NCBI GenBank assembly: GCA_902800965.1 | Contig: CADCGK010000006.1 | Span: 115,277 to 179,276 of the forward strand | Reading direction: 5' to 3' | Length of the DNA stretch: 64,000 nt | From: an uncultured Bacteroidia bacterium | GTDB taxonomy: Bacteria; Bacteroidota; Bacteroidia; Bacteroidales; F082 | Shown: in pieces, positions 32,008-40,693 of the stretch | How positions within the stretch are numbered: the stretch's first letter is position 1 | Layout: each line of letters begins with the position of its first letter | The notes under the pieces: generated by a model | What the model was told of the DNA's origin: nothing | What the model saw: only the letters and a program-made list of their open reading frames with translations | Database searches by the model: none | Translations under genes and position numbers: made by a program

Positions 32008-34029
32008 TTACTTCACCGTTACCTTCATGGTCTCAACGCCTTTCACTGTCTCCACTCTGATCAAATACACACCAGCACCTTGATGGCTAAAATCATATTC
32101 AAAGACATCGCCATTGGCTGAGCCTTCGAAGACTTTTTCTCCGAGCATATTGAAAATGCTGATGCTCCTCATGTTTTCAGCCTCAACTTTTATCATTCCA
32201 TCGGTTGGATTGGGATAAACGGCTGAAACTTTTGGCTCAACTTCCGAAACCAGGCTGCAATCTTCGATAAACACATTGAAGCCATTCAACCCGTAAGGCT
32301 CATGCCAATTGCTGTTTTGGTAGGCTTCTGCACATCCGCACGGGACCGTAAGGATTGGATAACCAAAGTTGTCAAACACTAAACCGCCAAACTCGTCACC
32401 TAAAGCAGGAGGCGTAATGGCTAAAGAAACAGCTCCCGTAAAACTAGAGCAATTTCTGAAGGCCTGGTCGCCAATAAAGGAGACGGATTCACCTATGGTC
32501 AGGGTCCCGCCAAAGCCTTGGCAATTGAAAAACGCTCCCGCGTCAATCGTTTTTACGGAATTTGGGATGGTCAAATCACCAGTCAAATCGTAGCAAAACG
32601 CAAAGGCGTTCTCTCCAATGTAAGTCACTGAATTCGGGATTTCAATGGAGGTTAAGCCAGCAATGCCTCTGAAGGCACAATAGCCAATCGAAGTGACTGT
32701 GTTGGGTATCGTGCTGTTCTTGCATCCTGTAATAAGTTCGTTAGTGCTCGTTTCGATAATGGCGTTGCAGTCGTTTCTGGAGTCATAATTGGGATTCTCT
32801 GGGTCAACGACGATGCCGCTGAAAGCGCAGTAGCCAAAGGAGTTTCCGCCGATCGATTGAACGTTGCTCGGAATGTGAAGTGTGCCCGTCATACCGTCAC
32901 AGGAATTGAAGGCATAGTCGCCAATCTCGGTAACGGAGTTGCCTATGATCAGGTCTCCATCAAAGCCAGGGCATATCTGGAATGCGCCATATCCTACTGT
33001 GGTCACAGAGTTGGGGATCACCAAATCGCCAGTAAAGCCTTGGCAATAGGCAAAGGCACTTGCTTCAATAGTGGTTACTGAATTAGGGATGGACAGGTTC
33101 GTCAGATAGAAGCAATACAAAAATGCGCTTTCGCCAATGGTAGTCACAGCATAGTCAGCACCCTCGTAACTCACTGTTTCCGGAATGACCAACGGTCCAG
33201 TGGCATTATAACCGTCAACATGGCCTGTAACCGTTACCGATACATGGTCATCATTGACGCGATAGTTCAAATCGCCGACTGTGAATTCTATCGGATCCAT
33301 ACCATAAGTCATGAACAGGCAGGTCGGATCATAATTGTTGCCTCCATCATGGAGCGCACCCAATAGGGTATAGACACCCGTATTGGGATCAATCTGATAC
33401 AAGTTGCCCATAAATACGCCAAACAACTCTCCTGTCAGCATGTCAAAAGCCATTTTTAACGGCAAATCAATCGGGTTGATCACGGTCAGTTGTGCATTGG
33501 AAAGATTCAACAAACCAAACTCGCCCCAAGAACTTATCATATAAGCAGTTCCATCCATGTTGATAGCCAGATTGAAGCCATCGTGCTCTATCGCGCCATG
33601 GTCTTGCATGTTGCCAGGGTTAGTTGGATCGAAGCTTTTCAGGTGCTCTCCTGTAATGACATAAATCAATCCGTCGGCAGGATTGTAAACCATGTCATTG
33701 AAATAGGGAACGTCTTCGACCATCAATTCAGGGTCTTCAATAAGATTATTGGTAGCATCGATTCTTGACCTGTAAAGGCAATAGCCATAGACGTTATTCA
33801 CACTCCATACATAACCGTCGGCAAAGGTGGCTGTCGATACTGAGGGATGCTCATCCGACGCAATGGATACCGACCCTAAATCCTGCATGGTAAAAGTGAC
33901 ATACTTGTTCGCTGCTGGGCTGGAGGGTAGGATGTATCCAAACCAGTTGGCGGTTGATATGGGCCCTTGTGCCTTGGCAAAGCCAGCAAACACGAAGAGC
34001 AACAGAGCTAGATGTAAGTGCTTTTTCAT
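32008..34029 (-). CDS. BspA-like leucine-rich repeat surface protein with T9SS sorting domain
   Basis: A 673-residue protein from MKKHLHLALLLFVFAGFAKAQ (signal peptide). Residues of about 25-270 form a beta-propeller-like region (YNPADGLIYVITGEHLKSFD; LTVINPIDLPLKMAFDMLTG). Ten or so BspA/LRR_5 repeats follow, with motif 'IPNSVTTIGxxAFxxC'. The end is a type A T9SS sorting domain (VSAVYPNPTDGMIKVEAENM to MKVTVK). BspA-like proteins are surface adhesins. The upstream in-frame extension overlaps a glycosyltransferase relic and is not used; a promoter box at 34071-34078 supports this start. Confidence 0.88.
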   Translation of the reverse strand: MKKHLHLALLLFVFAGFAKAQGPISTANWFGYILPSSPAANKYVTFTMQDLGSVSIASDEHPSVSTATFADGYVWSVNNVYGYCLYRSRIDATNNLIEDPELMVEDVPYFNDMVYNPADGLIYVITGEHLKSFDPTNPGNMQDHGAIEHDGFNLAINMDGTAYMISSWGEFGLLNLSNAQLTVINPIDLPLKMAFDMLTGELFGVFMGNLYQIDPNTGVYTLLGALHDGGNNYDPTCLFMTYGMDPIEFTVGDLNYRVNDDHVSVTVTGHVDGYNATGPLVIPETVSYEGADYAVTTIGESAFLYCFYLTNLSIPNSVTTIEASAFAYCQGFTGDLVIPNSVTTVGYGAFQICPGFDGDLIIGNSVTEIGDYAFNSCDGMTGTLHIPSNVQSIGGNSFGYCAFSGIVVDPENPNYDSRNDCNAIIETSTNELITGCKNSTIPNTVTSIGYCAFRGIAGLTSIEIPNSVTYIGENAFAFCYDLTGDLTIPNSVKTIDAGAFFNCQGFGGTLTIGESVSFIGDQAFRNCSSFTGAVSLAITPPALGDEFGGLVFDNFGYPILTVPCGCAEAYQNSNWHEPYGLNGFNVFIEDCSLVSEVEPKVSAVYPNPTDGMIKVEAENMRSISIFNMLGEKVFEGSANGDVFEYDFSHQGAGVYLIRVETVKGVETMKVTVK

Positions 34030-34070
34030 GATAAATGAGTTTGGTTTGACGTTGTATTTCAGTCTGGAGA

Positions 34071-34078
34071 CAAAAATA
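34071..34078 (-). promoter_or_regulatory. TATTTTTG promoter box of the BspA-like gene
   Basis: TAnnTTTG box 42 bp upstream of the ATG at 34029; it falls outside the downstream end of the glycosyltransferase relic by 10 bp. Confidence 0.65.
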
Positions 34079-34087
34079 CAAAAAAAC

Positions 34088-34663
34088 TCATTCATTTCGT
34101 AAACTCCACAAGAGTGCGTTGTAGTCATTGTAAACGTCCCGCACAACATCGTCCCAGTTGAGGTAAAGGTCACGGCGGGCGGCAGCGGAGACCCGTTCGT
34201 AAGCTTCTGGATTGGCCAGGATGTCTAGGATCATCCTTGCATAACGGTCCTCATCAGGAGGGCAAACATAACCATTGACGCCAGGCGTGGCGGTGGCAGC
34301 TGTACGGGCGCCTTCCAAGAATAGGGTGGACGTACTCTGGCAAGCCGCTTCAATCTGTACCAATGAGTTGGCATCGTAGAGCGACGGGAACAGGAAAAGC
34401 TTTGCACGAGAATAGAGGTTCTCCAGCATCTCTTTGCCGGTCAAGCCGCATAGGACCACTTCTTCGGTGATGAGCGGTAGCGACGAGCATCGCACGACTT
34501 GATACGGCAGCTTCGCATCCTCCTCGCGATCAAAACCTTTGGTCTCTGGACAAAAAACCATCACCTCGCAATATTGCACCAGTCGGCGGGCGTAATTGTC
34601 CACCACTTTGATCACCCCGTCCACCATGGGGTACCATGTATCGATGAAAAGACCTACTTTCAT
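34088..34663 (-). pseudogene. Internally deleted copy of the GT4 glycosyltransferase at 37552-38736
   Basis: A 191-codon ORF that matches residues 1-66 of the full copy (to SSLPLIT) and then jumps to residue 265 (EEVVLCGLTGKEM) and continues to near the end. Exactly 198 codons (594 bp) are missing, in frame. The lost part includes the acceptor domain and the start of the donor-sugar domain, so no glycosyltransferase activity is expected. Flanking identity to the full copy is very high, showing a recent duplication. The last residues differ (ALLWSLRNE against TFVEARRRGSVSHY). Confidence 0.85.
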
Positions 34664-34672
34664 GGCTCTTTT

Positions 34673-35863
34673 TTACGCATTGTCTAAACTACTTTTTGGG
34701 GGTTGGGAGGAGTATTTTGAGCAGTCTTCGATCTCCTCGTTTAACATTTCTTCGAACATGCGTATGGAGTTGGAAAGTGTGTATTTTTTGGCAGCTTTGG
34801 CATAGAGTTTCTCCATATACTTGCATTCCTTTGGATGGTCTAGCCAATAGTCGATGGCGCGGGCGAGGTCTTTGGGACTTCCAGCCCTAAAGAGGCTGCG
34901 ACCGTCAAGAGCGAACTGAGGTGTGGCGCTGACTTCCGAGTTGGCAATGACGGGCACCAAACCCGTGGCAAAGGCTTCGATGCACGAGATGGCCTCACTT
35001 TCCATGTCGCTGGCGTGCACATAAAGGTCGGCTTGCGACAGCAGGGCAATCAAGTCGTCTTGGTTTTTGTAAACAAATTGGGGCGGATGGGGCAACGCCT
35101 TGCCCAAGGCCACGTATTCTTCAAGTTTTGGCCCTTGACCTGCAAAGACGAGCTGGATCTTGTCGGCATATTTTGAGTAGGGTACGGCATTGATAAGCAC
35201 ATCTTGTCGTTTCTCGGCCGAAAGCCGTCCCACCATCATGATCAGGATTTTGCCTTCAAACTCGGGTGACTTGGCGGGCCGTCCTTCGTCAAGGTTGCGA
35301 TGTCCCGCCTGGAGGAAAGCATCTTGGATGCCGTTGGATATGACATGGATTTTGGCCGTGTAGCCACGTTGCTTGATTTCGTCGGCCATAAACTGCGAAG
35401 GCGCGTGGATGTGCCTAAACTTGTTGTAGAGCAAATCCCTGAAACTGATGTATGTGCCATTTTGGATCCAATCCACCTTGCCCAGCCCCACCGACGACCA
35501 TAGGTTTTGAGGCTGGATGTGAAACGCCGCGGTCGAAGGCTTCCCTATCTTGTCGGCGTAGTGTTTGGCTTCTATCTCAATGGCAAAAGGCAGGAAACAA
35601 TGGATGATGTCGGCCCATTCAACCGCCTCATGGATGGTTTTTTTCTCGTTGGAGGCAAAGTTAAAGTTGTGCTTGTCCATCAATGGTTGGAAAATGGGCA
35701 TCTTGTAGGTGGGCAAGGCAAAACGGTCGTCGCCTGGTTCGCCAGAGGTTAGGATTTTCACCTCGTGGCCGCGCTGGCGCAACGCTGCCGCAAAACGCTG
35801 TGCTGAGATGCTGGTGCCATTATTGTTGGTGTCGTAAGTGTCTATCACAAAGAGGATTCTCAT
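34673..35863 (-). CDS. GT4-family glycosyltransferase
   Basis: A 396-residue GT-B enzyme. N-terminal acceptor domain: MRILFVIDTYDTNNNGTSIS, with WADIIHCFLPFAIEIEAKHY. C-terminal donor domain: ILIMMVGRLSAEKRQDVLI, FAGQGPKLEEYVALG and the EX7E motif in SDMESEAISCIEAFATGLVP. It is cytoplasmic and membrane-peripheral; the sugar and acceptor are unknown, though the pairing with a second MKVGLFIDTW-type GT suggests glycolipid synthesis. It starts 56 bp after a promoter box and precedes the deleted second GT by 9 bp. Confidence 0.9.
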   Translation of the reverse strand: MRILFVIDTYDTNNNGTSISAQRFAAALRQRGHEVKILTSGEPGDDRFALPTYKMPIFQPLMDKHNFNFASNEKKTIHEAVEWADIIHCFLPFAIEIEAKHYADKIGKPSTAAFHIQPQNLWSSVGLGKVDWIQNGTYISFRDLLYNKFRHIHAPSQFMADEIKQRGYTAKIHVISNGIQDAFLQAGHRNLDEGRPAKSPEFEGKILIMMVGRLSAEKRQDVLINAVPYSKYADKIQLVFAGQGPKLEEYVALGKALPHPPQFVYKNQDDLIALLSQADLYVHASDMESEAISCIEAFATGLVPVIANSEVSATPQFALDGRSLFRAGSPKDLARAIDYWLDHPKECKYMEKLYAKAAKKYTLSNSIRMFEEMLNEEIEDCSKYSSQPPKSSLDNA

Positions 35864-35883
35864 AAGAAAAATATGGATTATTT

Positions 35884-35918
35884 AGATTTTTTACATCACT
35901 TCCATGGTATTATTTTCG
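35884..35918 (-). pseudogene. Relic of the 3' end of xpt upstream of the glycosyltransferase
   Basis: These 35 bp align with the 3' end of xpt (39780-39814) at 31 of 35 positions, and all four differences are transitions. Read on the minus strand it gives NTMEVM-stop against NTMEVV-stop. It lies just upstream of the GT start, so this locus once followed a copy of xpt. Confidence 0.65.
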
Positions 35919-35926
35919 CAAAGCTA
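35919..35926 (-). promoter_or_regulatory. TAGCTTTG promoter box of the glycosyltransferase gene
   Basis: TAnnTTTG box directly upstream of the xpt relic; the relic forms part of the 5' leader. Confidence 0.6.
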
Positions 35927-35954
35927 TTGCTTTTTTCCATGGCGGAGAAATCAT

Positions 35955-36662
35955 TTATTTTGAGGTAAACTCCACGATAGCACTCGCCTCGCTTCCGATG
36001 GCAAGTTCGATGATATAGCCATTTTCGATCTCAAAAACAGTTGGGATAAGCACGTCGCCCAACTTGGCTGCTACTCGATATTCCACGCGAAGATCTTTGA
36101 TAACGAAATCTTCGGGCAACAGCTCCATGGCCATGCGGATGTAGTTGGCGTTGTTGACATGGCGGTTGTAGTCGATGTCGGCGCGCATCACCTGGATGGG
36201 CGCAAAGGTCTTGCCTCCTTCCTTCGGCAGGATGATACGGCGGTCTTTGTAGTTCATTTCCAGTTGAGGCTCGATGAGCAACGAGTTGGCCACGGCGTCG
36301 TCCACACGCTTCAGCTTGCCGTTGGCTTTATCGACAAAGGCGCCCATGCTCCAGGTGCGGTAGCAGGGCTCCCCTTCGGCATCATAGATGAAGGTGTTGC
36401 GGAAACCGAACATAGGCTTCATCCCATACACTGAAGTCGTTACGGTCAGTTCTTCCTTAAAACTGGGCACGCGCATGATCTCCACCTGCCTTGAGGCCAG
36501 CAGTTGCGCCATATTCTCACGGGCGAAATAGTCTTTCACTATAGGCTCGCTTTCGAGCCACATCTCGGAGCAGTCCTGCATCATTTGAAGGGCGGAAAAC
36601 AGTTTGAGTTTGCCCTCGCTGTCGCAGGTGCTGGTGGTTACTTTATAGTTTAAGCTATACAT
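35955..36662 (-). CDS. Acyl-ACP thioesterase
   Basis: A 235-residue double hot-dog protein started at MYSLNYKVTTSTCDSEG. The first half has LLASRQVEIMRVPSFKEELTV's typical FatA/B-like strand order, and the second the catalytic DIDYNRHVNNANYIRMA (Asn/His pair). It releases fatty acids from ACP in the cytoplasm. It is followed by the GT after 91 bp and preceded by the SDR gene with a 20-bp gap. Confidence 0.87.
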   Translation of the reverse strand: MYSLNYKVTTSTCDSEGKLKLFSALQMMQDCSEMWLESEPIVKDYFARENMAQLLASRQVEIMRVPSFKEELTVTTSVYGMKPMFGFRNTFIYDAEGEPCYRTWSMGAFVDKANGKLKRVDDAVANSLLIEPQLEMNYKDRRIILPKEGGKTFAPIQVMRADIDYNRHVNNANYIRMAMELLPEDFVIKDLRVEYRVAAKLGDVLIPTVFEIENGYIIELAIGSEASAIVEFTSK

Positions 36663-36682
36663 ATCGAATCTGATTGCAATAC

Positions 36683-37477
36683 TTATAGATAGTAATATTT
36701 TCCCAAAATTGCAGCAAACCATTTTGCCGGCAAGAATTGTTTCAGGAATACAGAAAGTCGTTGTTCGAAAGAGGACACCACATAGCCATATCGTGGATGC
36801 TTCATTCGTACGACCTTACTGATTTTATGGGCGACAACCTGAGGTTTCAGTCCGCCTGTCTCGTCATGTTCCACCTTGCCAATCGCTTTTTGATAGGCAG
36901 GATAGGCCTGAAGTGCCTCTTCTTTAGTTGCTTTCTTTCGACTGCCTGTGAAACCTGTCGAGAAGTCGCCAGGGCGGATCACGGTCACGGTGATGCCAAA
37001 CGGCTTTGTTTCCAAACGAAGGGCCTCGCAATAACCTTCGATGGCGAACTTGCTGGCCGAATAGAAGCCTTGAAATGGTAACCCCATCAAGCCACCGATG
37101 GAGCTGAGAGCAATGATTTTGCCTGATCCCTGTTTCCTCATGTGAGGTAGCATAGCGTCAACGCAGTGTACCAAACCCATAAAGTTGGCATCCATCTGTT
37201 CCCTGATTTCTTCCTCCGTGGCGAACTCCAATGGTCCACCGATGCCCATGCCTGCATTGTTGACCAACACATCGATACGGCCTTCCGCCTCGATGATTTG
37301 TTGCACAGCTTGTTGCACCGCCTTGGCATCGCGGACATCCAAACGAAGATATTTCACTCGAGGCAACGGCGTGACCTCACGGCGTACTGTCCCGTAAACG
37401 ACATGACCTTCTTGTGACAACTGTCGCGCAGTTTCCAGACCAAAACCCGAGGATATTCCTGTGATGAATATGACCAT
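36683..37477 (-). CDS. Short-chain dehydrogenase/reductase
   Basis: A 264-residue classical SDR started at MVIFITGISSGFGLE (the cofactor loop GISSGFG). It carries NNAGMGIGG, the catalytic Ser in ALSSIGG and the pair YSASK. The C-terminal 50 residues form an extra helical tail. It may be NADP-linked (VYGTVRREVT after strand 2). Substrate unknown. Probably an operon with the downstream acyl-ACP thioesterase. Confidence 0.88.
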   Translation of the reverse strand: MVIFITGISSGFGLETARQLSQEGHVVYGTVRREVTPLPRVKYLRLDVRDAKAVQQAVQQIIEAEGRIDVLVNNAGMGIGGPLEFATEEEIREQMDANFMGLVHCVDAMLPHMRKQGSGKIIALSSIGGLMGLPFQGFYSASKFAIEGYCEALRLETKPFGITVTVIRPGDFSTGFTGSRKKATKEEALQAYPAYQKAIGKVEHDETGGLKPQVVAHKISKVVRMKHPRYGYVVSSFEQRLSVFLKQFLPAKWFAAILGKYYYL

Positions 37478-37499
37478 TATTCGATGAATTTTCAATGTG

Positions 37500-37507
37500 C
37501 AAAAATA
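37500..37507 (-). promoter_or_regulatory. TATTTTTG promoter box of the SDR/thioesterase pair
   Basis: TAnnTTTG box 23 bp upstream of the ATG at 37477. Confidence 0.65.
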
Positions 37508-37551
37508 GTCATAAGACTCGATTTGTGGAACAAGCGCATTGAATATTAACA

Positions 37552-38736
37552 TTAGTAATGTGAAACGGACCCTCGACGCCTCGCCTCTACGAAAGTATTG
37601 TAGTCATCGTAAACGTCCCGCACGACATCGTCCCAGTTGAGGTAAAGGTCGCGGCGGGCGGCAGCGGAGACGCGTTCGTATGTCTTTGGGTCGGCCAGGA
37701 TGTCCATGATCATCCTTGCATAACTGTCCTCATCAGGAGGGCAAACATAACCATTGACGCCAGGCGTGACAGTGGCAGCCGTACGGGCACCTTCCAAGAA
37801 TACGGTGGGCGTACCCTGGCAAGCCGCTTCAATCTGTACTAATGAGTTGGCATCGTAGAGCGACGGGAAGAGGAAAAGCTTGGCACGAGAATAGAGGTTC
37901 TCCAGCATCTCTTTGCCGGTCAGGCCGCATAGGACCACTTCTTCGGTCAGACCCTGTTCTCGCACAAGAGCGGCGAGTTTTTCCTCATCTTGTCCCTTGC
38001 CGGCAAACAACATCTTGAAGTTCTTAAGGCCCATAGTCTTGGCTTTCGCTAAAGCGCGAACGATGAAGTCGATGTTCTTGATGAAATTGATCCTTCCTAC
38101 AAAAAGGAAGACCTTGGTGTCGGCTGAGATGCCGTAGGTCTCGTTGACAATCCGGGCTGCGGCAAGGGCATCGGGCACAGGATGGTGATCGGTGGCGTTG
38201 AGGCGTACCTTGCAGGGGGCGGTCAGGCCGTATTCATAGACATAGAGGTCTTTGATACCCTCATTCACAGCCCAGCATTCGTCGCAGGCGTTGAACACAC
38301 GCATGATGGTGTTCAACGCCATGTTCGAGGCTAACTTGAACTTGAGCGACTTCTCAAAATCCTGCTTGTACTGCGAATGCAGGGTAGCGACCACGGGAAG
38401 CTTGTGTATTTTGGCATACAGGACTCCCGCCATTCCTACCGAAAAGGGAGAATGGATATGGATAATATCGATTCCGCTCTTGATAAGCTGTGCTTCGAAT
38501 CGTGGGTCTAAGACGGATGTAGGAAGGTCGTAATCGCTTGTGATGAGCGGCAGCGATGAGCAACGCACGACCTGATACGGCAGCTTCGCATCCTCCTCGC
38601 GATCAAACCCTTTGGCCTCTGGACAGAACACCACCACCTCGCAATACTGCACCAATCGGCGGGCATAATTGTCCACCACTTTGATCACCCCGTCCACCAT
38701 AGGGTACCATGTATCGATGAAAAGTCCTACTTTCAT
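37552..38736 (-). CDS. GT4-family glycosyltransferase, full-length copy
   Basis: A 394-residue GT-B enzyme from MKVGLFIDTWYPMVDGV (glycine/acceptor loop). Key parts: IIHIHSPFSVGMAGVLYAK, the donor-site KVFLFVGRINFIKNIDFIV, MLFAGKGQDEEKL, and the EX7E motif in SLYDANSLVQIEAACQGTPT. The group includes diacylglycerol glucosyltransferases, so a glycolipid product is plausible. A recent duplicate with a 594-bp deletion is at 34088-34663. Upstream, 20 bp retain the tail of a lost partner GT gene. Confidence 0.9.
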   Translation of the reverse strand: MKVGLFIDTWYPMVDGVIKVVDNYARRLVQYCEVVVFCPEAKGFDREEDAKLPYQVVRCSSLPLITSDYDLPTSVLDPRFEAQLIKSGIDIIHIHSPFSVGMAGVLYAKIHKLPVVATLHSQYKQDFEKSLKFKLASNMALNTIMRVFNACDECWAVNEGIKDLYVYEYGLTAPCKVRLNATDHHPVPDALAAARIVNETYGISADTKVFLFVGRINFIKNIDFIVRALAKAKTMGLKNFKMLFAGKGQDEEKLAALVREQGLTEEVVLCGLTGKEMLENLYSRAKLFLFPSLYDANSLVQIEAACQGTPTVFLEGARTAATVTPGVNGYVCPPDEDSYARMIMDILADPKTYERVSAAARRDLYLNWDDVVRDVYDDYNTFVEARRRGSVSHY

Positions 38737-38762
38737 GGCTCTATTTAACTGAATATATAACG

Positions 38763-38770
38763 CAAAATTA
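38763..38770 (-). promoter_or_regulatory. TAATTTTG promoter box of the full-length glycosyltransferase
   Basis: TAnnTTTG box 27 bp upstream of the ATG at 38736. Confidence 0.6.
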
Positions 38771-38787
38771 GACACATAGGGTCAGAA

Positions 38788-38807
38788 GCGTATTGTCCAA
38801 ACTACTA
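38788..38807 (-). pseudogene. Relic of the 3' end of the partner glycosyltransferase gene
   Basis: Minus strand encodes S-S-L-D-N-T; the GT at 34673 ends SSLDNA-stop just upstream of the deleted GT copy. Across 19 bp (34675-34693) there are three differences, all transitions. The intact partner gene is missing here. Confidence 0.5.
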
Positions 38808-38916
38808 TTTTTGTGGTTAATTTATCCAATACAAGAAATATTGAAAACAAAAAAGGAGTTATTTACCATAAAACGTATCGTAATAGATTGTTTCTTTGCA
38901 GAAAAATTGACCAACT

Positions 38917-39771
38917 ATGCTGAAATCGTTCAACGACCTTATCATTTCTGATAATATAGATGAAGTCAATATTACGTCAGAAACCATGTTGAGTTCCTTC
39001 CTCGCGTTCTTTTGTGAGAGAGGCGCATTGCAGTTTTCCGTAGAGGGAGAAATGTACCACGTAGGGGAAGGTGACATCGTTATATGTACACCCCGCAACA
39101 TCATTGGCATGTATATGCGTACACCCGACTTACAAGGTAAGGTTATCAGTGCCGGAGAGTCGATTTATGACGAGACATTGCCAGGCGTTTTTCAAATCGA
39201 CCCCAATTGGTGGAAAAAACTGTTCTTTTTAAGGCAAAACCCAGTTGTTCACGCCACGGAGTTCCAGAGCAAGCTTTTTCAGGCTTACTTTAATCTTTTG
39301 ATGGTTTACATGGAGGACAGCGACAATCCTTATCGCCAGCGTATCATCAGACTTACCTCGCAAGCGGTAGCTGTTGAACTTCTTCATGCACTTGAAAATG
39401 AAATCATTGGCCAATCGACTCCCGAGACCTCGCAAAAAGACCGCCTATTCCAGCGTTTCATGTCCATACTTAGCCGCCCAACTAACACCGAGCGTGAAGT
39501 CAGGGCTTACGCCGAACAACTGCTTGTCACTCCAAAATATTTGAGCGCTGTATGTAAGGAAAAAACCGGACGTACGGCGATGGATTGGATTACAGAGAGT
39601 ACCGTCAGCCACATCAAATACTACCTACTCCAGACCGACCTTACCATAAAAGAAATCGCCTTCAAACTGGATTTCCCCGATGTCAGCTTCTTTTGCAAAT
39701 ACGTCAAGAAACACCTCGGGAAAAGCCCTGTGGAATATAGAAAGATTATGGTTGGGTTGTCAGAAGAATAG
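38917..39771 (+). CDS. AraC-family transcriptional regulator
   Basis: A 284-residue regulator with an N-terminal cupin-like sensor (GALQFSVEGEMYHVGEGDIV) and two C-terminal helix-turn-helix units (AEQLLVTPKYLSAVCKEKTG and IKEIAFKLDFPDVSFFCKYV), then LGKSPVEYRK. Third AraC of this layout type in the window. It stands divergent from the full-length GT and convergent with xpt. An imperfect box (TTTCTTTG) lies about 20 bp upstream. Its target is not evident. Confidence 0.9.
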   Translation: MLKSFNDLIISDNIDEVNITSETMLSSFLAFFCERGALQFSVEGEMYHVGEGDIVICTPRNIIGMYMRTPDLQGKVISAGESIYDETLPGVFQIDPNWWKKLFFLRQNPVVHATEFQSKLFQAYFNLLMVYMEDSDNPYRQRIIRLTSQAVAVELLHALENEIIGQSTPETSQKDRLFQRFMSILSRPTNTEREVRAYAEQLLVTPKYLSAVCKEKTGRTAMDWITESTVSHIKYYLLQTDLTIKEIAFKLDFPDVSFFCKYVKKHLGKSPVEYRKIMVGLSEE

Positions 39772-39786
39772 GGGTTTTCAGATTTT

Positions 39787-40359
39787 TCACACCACTTCCA
39801 TGGTATTGTCTTCGTTAATGTGTCTGACGGTGGCGAGGGCATGATACGTTATATTGTGGTCGCGCAAGAACTGGCCACCACCTGCAAAGCCTTTTTCCAC
39901 CAGAAAACCCATACCCACAATCTGGGCGCCCGACTGTCGGCATAGGTGAATGACACTGCCCGAGGCGTGTCCTTCGGCAAGGAAGTCATCGATAAACAGG
40001 ATGCGGTCATCGGCAGTCAGGAAACGTTTGTCGATGCACACCGTGGTGTTGTCGCCTCGCGTGAACGACCACACCCAAGACTTCCAAGAGTCGTCCACGG
40101 TTTTGGGAACTTTCTTTTTGATAAAGACCACAGGCAAGCCCATGAGATAGCCTGTCATGATCGCCGGCGCAATACCGGAAGCCTCGATCGTGACAATCTT
40201 ATTGATGCCCTGGTCCTTGAAAAGGCGAGCGAATTCTTCTGCACAATGCATCATCAGCTGTGGATCCAGCTGATGGTTGAGGATACTGCTGACCAGCACA
40301 ATGCCACCCTCTGCTCTGGCACTGCCATCTTTTAAAATGCGTTGTTTGAGTTCTTCCAT
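39787..40359 (-). CDS. xpt: Xanthine phosphoribosyltransferase
   Basis: A 190-residue PRTase started at MEELKQRILKDGSARAEGG, the length of B. subtilis Xpt (194). Matches include LNHQLDPQLMMHCAEEFARL, NKIVTIEASGIAPAIMTGYL and the PRPP loop ILFIDDFLAEGHASG. It salvages xanthine to XMP in the cytoplasm. The longer in-frame start is rejected because the promoter box (40387-40394) lies within it. A relic of a second copy's 3' end is at 35884-35918. Confidence 0.9.
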   Translation of the reverse strand: MEELKQRILKDGSARAEGGIVLVSSILNHQLDPQLMMHCAEEFARLFKDQGINKIVTIEASGIAPAIMTGYLMGLPVVFIKKKVPKTVDDSWKSWVWSFTRGDNTTVCIDKRFLTADDRILFIDDFLAEGHASGSVIHLCRQSGAQIVGMGFLVEKGFAGGGQFLRDHNITYHALATVRHINEDNTMEVV

Positions 40360-40386
40360 TGGATTCGTGGTACTTTCTTGTTTTTG

Positions 40387-40394
40387 CAAAGGTA
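40387..40394 (-). promoter_or_regulatory. TACCTTTG promoter box of xpt
   Basis: TAnnTTTG box 28 bp upstream of the xpt ATG; it supports the short start. Confidence 0.7.
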
Positions 40395-40421
40395 TACCAA
40401 ATTCCCATTCGTACCAACCAT

Positions 40422-40693
40422 TCACTTCTTAATCCTATACTTCCTGTTTTATACTCTCCCTCCACCTCAAGGATGCCTTCGTCCACGAGTTGTTTGAGGT
40501 AATCGCGGGTTCTTGAGGGCTTGAGTCCGATGGCTTTCGAAATGGATTTTGCGTCTGAAATCCCGTTATCGGCGATAAAATCGATGATTTGTCGCCGATT
40601 TTCCTCATTTCGATTTCGATTTTTGGTTTTTATGGTCGGTTTATCAGCATCTTCTTCATTCATCGAAGCTATCAGTTCGAATACCAGATGCAT
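40422..40693 (-). pseudogene. Relic: frameshifted C-terminal winged-helix domain
   Basis: The frame from 40693 encodes NEENRRQIIDFIADNGISDA and SISKAIGLKPSRTRDYLKQL, a winged helix like that ending AlbA_2/Schlafen- or Fic-type regulators. It is open past the expected end only because of a one-base shift in AAAAC near 40450. Correcting it gives RKYRIKK-stop at 40422, a normal ending. The 5' part of the gene is absent (stop codons lie just upstream). The open frame continues to 40199 through xpt out of phase, which is not coding. Confidence 0.6.

Noticed and set aside
34088..38736. The repeated glycosyltransferase sequences as an insertion sequence
   Set aside because: No transposase, terminal inverted repeats or target duplication; the repeats are gene copies.
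40199..40421. Continuation of the winged-helix frame through xpt
   Set aside because: Out of phase with xpt, which has a good promoter and family match; it stays open only because of the frameshift near 40450.
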